From NCBI GenBank assembly GCA_027924025.1, contig AP026970.1, positions 2,812,501-2,876,500 of the forward strand: a stretch of DNA of 64,000 bases, in the 5' to 3' direction. The stretch comes from Comamonadaceae bacterium OS-4. GTDB lineage: Bacteria; Pseudomonadota; Gammaproteobacteria; Burkholderiales; Burkholderiaceae_C. This document shows positions 61,326-64,000 of this stretch, in pieces. Within the stretch, counting starts at the first letter, position 1, and every line of letters starts with the position of its first letter. A program made the position numbers and the translations under genes. The notes under the pieces are model-generated. The model was given only the letters and a program-made list of their open reading frames with translations, was not told the origin of the DNA and searched no databases.

Positions 61326-62219
61326 TCATCGCAGGCGCTGGCCAACCCTACGCAACCAAGCGGTCATGTCCTCGAGGCCTTGGGCATAGGTGTTTTGCAC
61401 ATTCGGACCGCTGGTGCAGTCCATATTGATGGCTGCAACCGGGCGACTGGGCTGCAAGTAAGTGCGGCCGCCCATGTCAAACGCCAAGGGTAAATCCGCA
61501 CGATGGCGGGTCAGCAGCACCAAGGTGCCCGCATCGTCCGCACGATCTTGTGGCAAAGGGACGTTGTCATAGAAACCACCGTCCAAGGCTGCCCGTCCAT
61601 GGACTTTGTGAGTAGCTGTAATGGGCACCGCTGCGGCAGAGGCCAACAGCAAGCTGCGCGCGTCATCCATGTGGGCACACGCGCTCAAGTCATGGTATTC
61701 AGGACGCAAGCCCACCCAATGCGGCGCCCGAGCATGGAAGGTCTTGAGCCAAAACTTTTCGGTGGAATACAGCGCCAGAGCCAACGCGGTGGACATAGTC
61801 ACTGGCAAAAAGGGAATGGGTCGGGTAATGACCACATCGATTTTGAGCGAACCTTGCTTCAATCGTTGCAAATCAGTCGCTTGCAAAAAACTCTCAATCC
61901 AGTCGGGGTAAATGTTGGGGAGCACAAAGGGGCGTTTGCCCTGGAGCAGGTTTCGCCAAACGAAATTTTTAGGCGTTTGGTTGAAGCGTTCCACAGCTGT
62001 CCGCAAAGACGCTTGAATGCGCCCTGTAGCGAACGCCGTGGCGATACCCGCTCCAGCACTCACCCCGATTAGGCGCTCGACCTGCCAATTCGCCTGCTCC
62101 CGCAAACGCTCTACCGCCCCGGCCTGCCACCAGCAGCGATTGCCACCGCCTGCAAACACTGCGGTGTGGAAAGTCCTAGACAAGAAATCGGTAGGGCTGA
62201 TCGCTGCGATGGTGTGCAT
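61326..62219 (-). CDS. Patatin-like phospholipase, second copy
   Basis: A 297-residue patatin-fold hydrolase. FAGGGNRCWWQAGAVERL supplies the oxyanion loop (residues about 22-39), IGVSAGAGIA the serine nucleophile, and LDGGFYDNVPLPQ the aspartate (DGG). It is much shorter than, and unlike, the patatin at 51711 and lacks an obvious signal peptide. Upstream it faces metG across a 225-nt gap that holds a long inverted repeat. Natural lipid substrate unknown. Confidence 0.85.
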   Translation of the reverse strand: MHTIAAISPTDFLSRTFHTAVFAGGGNRCWWQAGAVERLREQANWQVERLIGVSAGAGIATAFATGRIQASLRTAVERFNQTPKNFVWRNLLQGKRPFVLPNIYPDWIESFLQATDLQRLKQGSLKIDVVITRPIPFLPVTMSTALALALYSTEKFWLKTFHARAPHWVGLRPEYHDLSACAHMDDARSLLLASAAAVPITATHKVHGRAALDGGFYDNVPLPQDRADDAGTLVLLTRHRADLPLAFDMGGRTYLQPSRPVAAINMDCTSGPNVQNTYAQGLEDMTAWLRRVGQRLR

Positions 62220-62284
62220 AAGCGGCTTTTAGAGTGAAGAGGCAGCGGATTGTAGGTTTGCGCCAATGCCACCTCGCAGGATCA

Positions 62285-62360
62285 GGCGGGCTGGGCGTTT
62301 TGCGTAGGTCAAGGAGGAGGCCGAAGGCCGGGGGACACGTAGCAAAACGCCCAGCCCGCC
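62285..62360. repeat. Perfect 19-bp inverted repeat with 38-nt loop
   Basis: GGCGGGCTGGGCGTTTTGC at 62285-62303 and its exact complement at 62342-62360. The loop holds a smaller GGCC-GAA-GGCC hairpin. It lies between the second patatin and metG and looks like a compact repeated or mobile hairpin element rather than a simple terminator, as no U-run follows. Confidence 0.85.
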
Positions 62361-62444
62361 CGATACGACCACAAAACATGCATGCACAACGGCCATCCCC
62401 GCCCCGACTAAAATCACCGGTTCCTCTGTGAAAGTCGATTCCCC

Positions 62445-64000
62445 ATGCCCCGCCAACTATTCGTTACCACCGCCCTCCCCTACGCCAACGGCAACTTCCA
62501 TATCGGTCACATCATGGAATACATCCAGGCCGACATCTGGGTGCGGTACCAGCGCATGCAGGGCAATGCGGTGAACTTCGTAGGTGCGGACGACACCCAC
62601 GGCGCGCCCATCATGATTGCGGCTGAAAAGGCCGGCGTGACGCCCGAGCAGTTCGTGGCCAACATCGCCGCCGGCCGCAAGCAGTATCTGGATGGCTTTC
62701 ACATCAGTTTTGACAACTGGCACAGCACCCACTCGCCCGAAAACACCGAGCTGGCCCGCCAGATTTACCGTGACCTGCGCGACCGCGCTGATGGCAGCCT
62801 GATTGAAGTGCGCACCATCGAACAGTTCTTCGACCCCGAGAAGAACATGTTCCTGCCGGACCGCTACATCAAAGGCGAGTGCCCCAAGTGCCACGCCAAA
62901 GACCAGTACGGCGACAACTGCGAAGTGTGCGGCTCGGTCTACGCGCCCACTGACCTGATCAACTCTTACTCTGCTTTGTCCGGCGCCAAGCCCGAGTTGA
63001 AGAACTCCGAGCACTACTTCTTCAAGCTGTCTGACCCACGCTGCGTGGAGTTTCTTACGCACTGGACGCAGGACGGCAAGCTTCAGCCCGAGGTGGCCAA
63101 CAAAATCAAAGAGTGGTTCAGCGTGCGCACCAACCCGGACGGCACCCAGAGCGAAGGCTTGGGCGACTGGGACATTTCGCGCGATGCACCCTACTTCGGC
63201 ATTGAGATCCCCGATGCGCCGGGCAAGTACTTCTATGTGTGGCTGGACGCGCCTGTGGGCTACTTGGCGTCGCTCAAGAACTGGTTCGACAAAGGCGGCC
63301 CCAAGGCGCGCGCGGCCAACCCTGACCACCGCAGCTTTGACGAATACATGGCAGCAAGCGATACCGAGCAATACCACTTCATCGGCAAAGACATCGTTAC
63401 TTTCCACACCCTGTTTTGGCCCGCCATGCTGAAGTTCAGCGGCCGCAAGACGCCGAACAACGTGTTCGTGCACGGCTTCCTGACCGTGAACAACGGCGAG
63501 AAGATGAGCAAGAGCCGCGGCACCGGCTTGGACCCGCTCAAGTACCTGAGCCTGGGCATGAACGCCGAGTGGTTGCGCTACTACCTGGCAGCCAAGCTGT
63601 CTGCACGTAATGAAGACATCGACTTCAACGCCGAAGACTTCATGCTGCGGGTGAACAGCGATTTGATCGGCAAGTTCATCAACATCGCGTCCCGCGCTGC
63701 AGGCTTTTTGACCAAGCGCTTTGACGGCAAGCTGACCAGCGACTTCGGCACCCAAGGTGGCGCACTGCTGGCTGAAATCCGCGGTGCTTCTGACGCGCTG
63801 GCCGCCCATTTCGAGGCCCGCGAGTACAGCAAGGCCACCCGCGAAGTCATGCTGCTGGCCGACAAGGTGAACGCCTATGTAGACCAGAACAAGCCATGGG
63901 ACTTGGCCAAAGACGTGGCTAACAACGAGGCACTGCACCAAGTGTGCTCGGTGCTGATCAATGCGTTTGACGCCTTGAGCCGTTACTTGGCCCCTGTGCT
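62445..64000 (+). CDS. metG: Methionyl-tRNA synthetase, 3' truncated by the window
   Basis: Class I synthetase charging tRNA-Met and initiator tRNA. The start [20 protein letters not shown] carries the HIGH-type signature. The zinc knuckle [18 protein letters not shown] follows near residue 146-163, and the KMSKS loop begins at Lys353. The frame is open through base 64000 (518 codons visible of a protein usually near 680-720), so the anticodon-binding domain continues beyond the window. It is long enough to be seen only as an unterminated frame. Confidence 0.97.
   Translation, partial: MPRQLFVTTALPYANGNFHIGHIMEYIQADIWVRYQRMQGNAVNFVGADDTHGAPIMIAAEKAGVTPEQFVANIAAGRKQYLDGFHISFDNWHSTHSPENTELARQIYRDLRDRADGSLIEVRTIEQFFDPEKNMFLPDRYIKGECPKCHAKDQYGDNCEVCGSVYAPTDLINSYSALSGAKPELKNSEHYFFKLSDPRCVEFLTHWTQDGKLQPEVANKIKEWFSVRTNPDGTQSEGLGDWDISRDAPYFGIEIPDAPGKYFYVWLDAPVGYLASLKNWFDKGGPKARAANPDHRSFDEYMAASDTEQYHFIGKDIVTFHTLFWPAMLKFSGRKTPNNVFVHGFLTVNNGEKMSKSRGTGLDPLKYLSLGMNAEWLRYYLAAKLSARNEDIDFNAEDFMLRVNSDLIGKFINIASRAAGFLTKRFDGKLTSDFGTQGGALLAEIRGASDALAAHFEAREYSKATREVMLLADKVNAYVDQNKPWDLAKDVANNEALHQVCSVLINAFDALSRYLAPV

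Overview
The window looks like chromosome from a beta-proteobacterium of the order Burkholderiales, most likely family Comamonadaceae (Rhodoferax/Curvibacter-like). This rests on high GC with tightly overlapping operons, the order PHP phosphoesterase - YciO - M50 protease - trpS, a TrpS with a long C-terminal extension, PEP-CTERM proteins, an FdsA-type formate dehydrogenase, and a roughly 27-nt interspersed repeat that I recognise from comamonad genomes. The genus is inference; no rRNA is present.

Layout. 1-7.6 kb: the tail of a long-chain acyl-CoA synthetase, then a coupled run of a diheme and a triheme cytochrome c, a lipoprotein 5'-nucleotidase, a hybrid histidine kinase and an RluA-type pseudouridine synthase. 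7.7-11.3 kb: PHP, YciO, M50 protease and trpS. 11.3-14.5 kb (minus): a membrane EAL protein, an SRPBCC protein and an exported protein. 14.6-18.1 kb: a GMC flavin oxidoreductase coupled to an alpha/beta hydrolase with a cysteine in the nucleophile position. 18.1-25.3 kb: accessory DNA at a tRNA-Ser(CGA) gene. It holds two related PEP-CTERM genes, gene fragments, a small integrative mobilizable element (MobV relaxase, AlpA-like regulator, tyrosine integrase, an unusual IF2_N-domain protein), and what looks like the vestigial int-proximal end of an older tandem element.

25.4-32.7 kb: housekeeping genes (serS, ispH, an SlpA-type prolyl isomerase, radC, an Smr protein, a truncated hemoglobin, an FtsX-like permease). 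32.7-47.7 kb: one long minus-strand formate/molybdopterin unit. In transcription order it reads OFA-family transporter, fused fdsG-fdsB, fdsA, fdsC, tungstate transporter tupB-tupC-tupA, mobA, moeA, a YdeP/FdhF-type oxidoreductase, a small helical protein and a second FdhD. It therefore supplies formate entry, metal uptake, cofactor synthesis, sulfuration and two Mo/W enzymes together. 47.8-51.6 kb: a chemoreceptor behind a perfect FNR-type site, a LysR regulator and an Mrp/ApbC Fe-S carrier.

51.7-64 kb: a patatin-like lipase, a LysR/azoreductase divergent pair, a lower-GC SEFIR-domain protein (candidate defence gene), and a PadR-controlled unsaturated fatty acid operon (2,4-dienoyl-CoA reductase with an extra NTF2-like domain plus a dienoyl-CoA isomerase). 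These are followed by a DinD-like Bro-N protein under an SOS box, a second patatin and the start of metG.

Best leads for new biology: the SEFIR gene, the SOS-controlled DinD-like gene, the IF2_N cargo protein, the tandem-island scar with matching integrase arm-site spacing, and the ferredoxin-like cysteine motif and cysteine nucleophile in the GMC/hydrolase pair.
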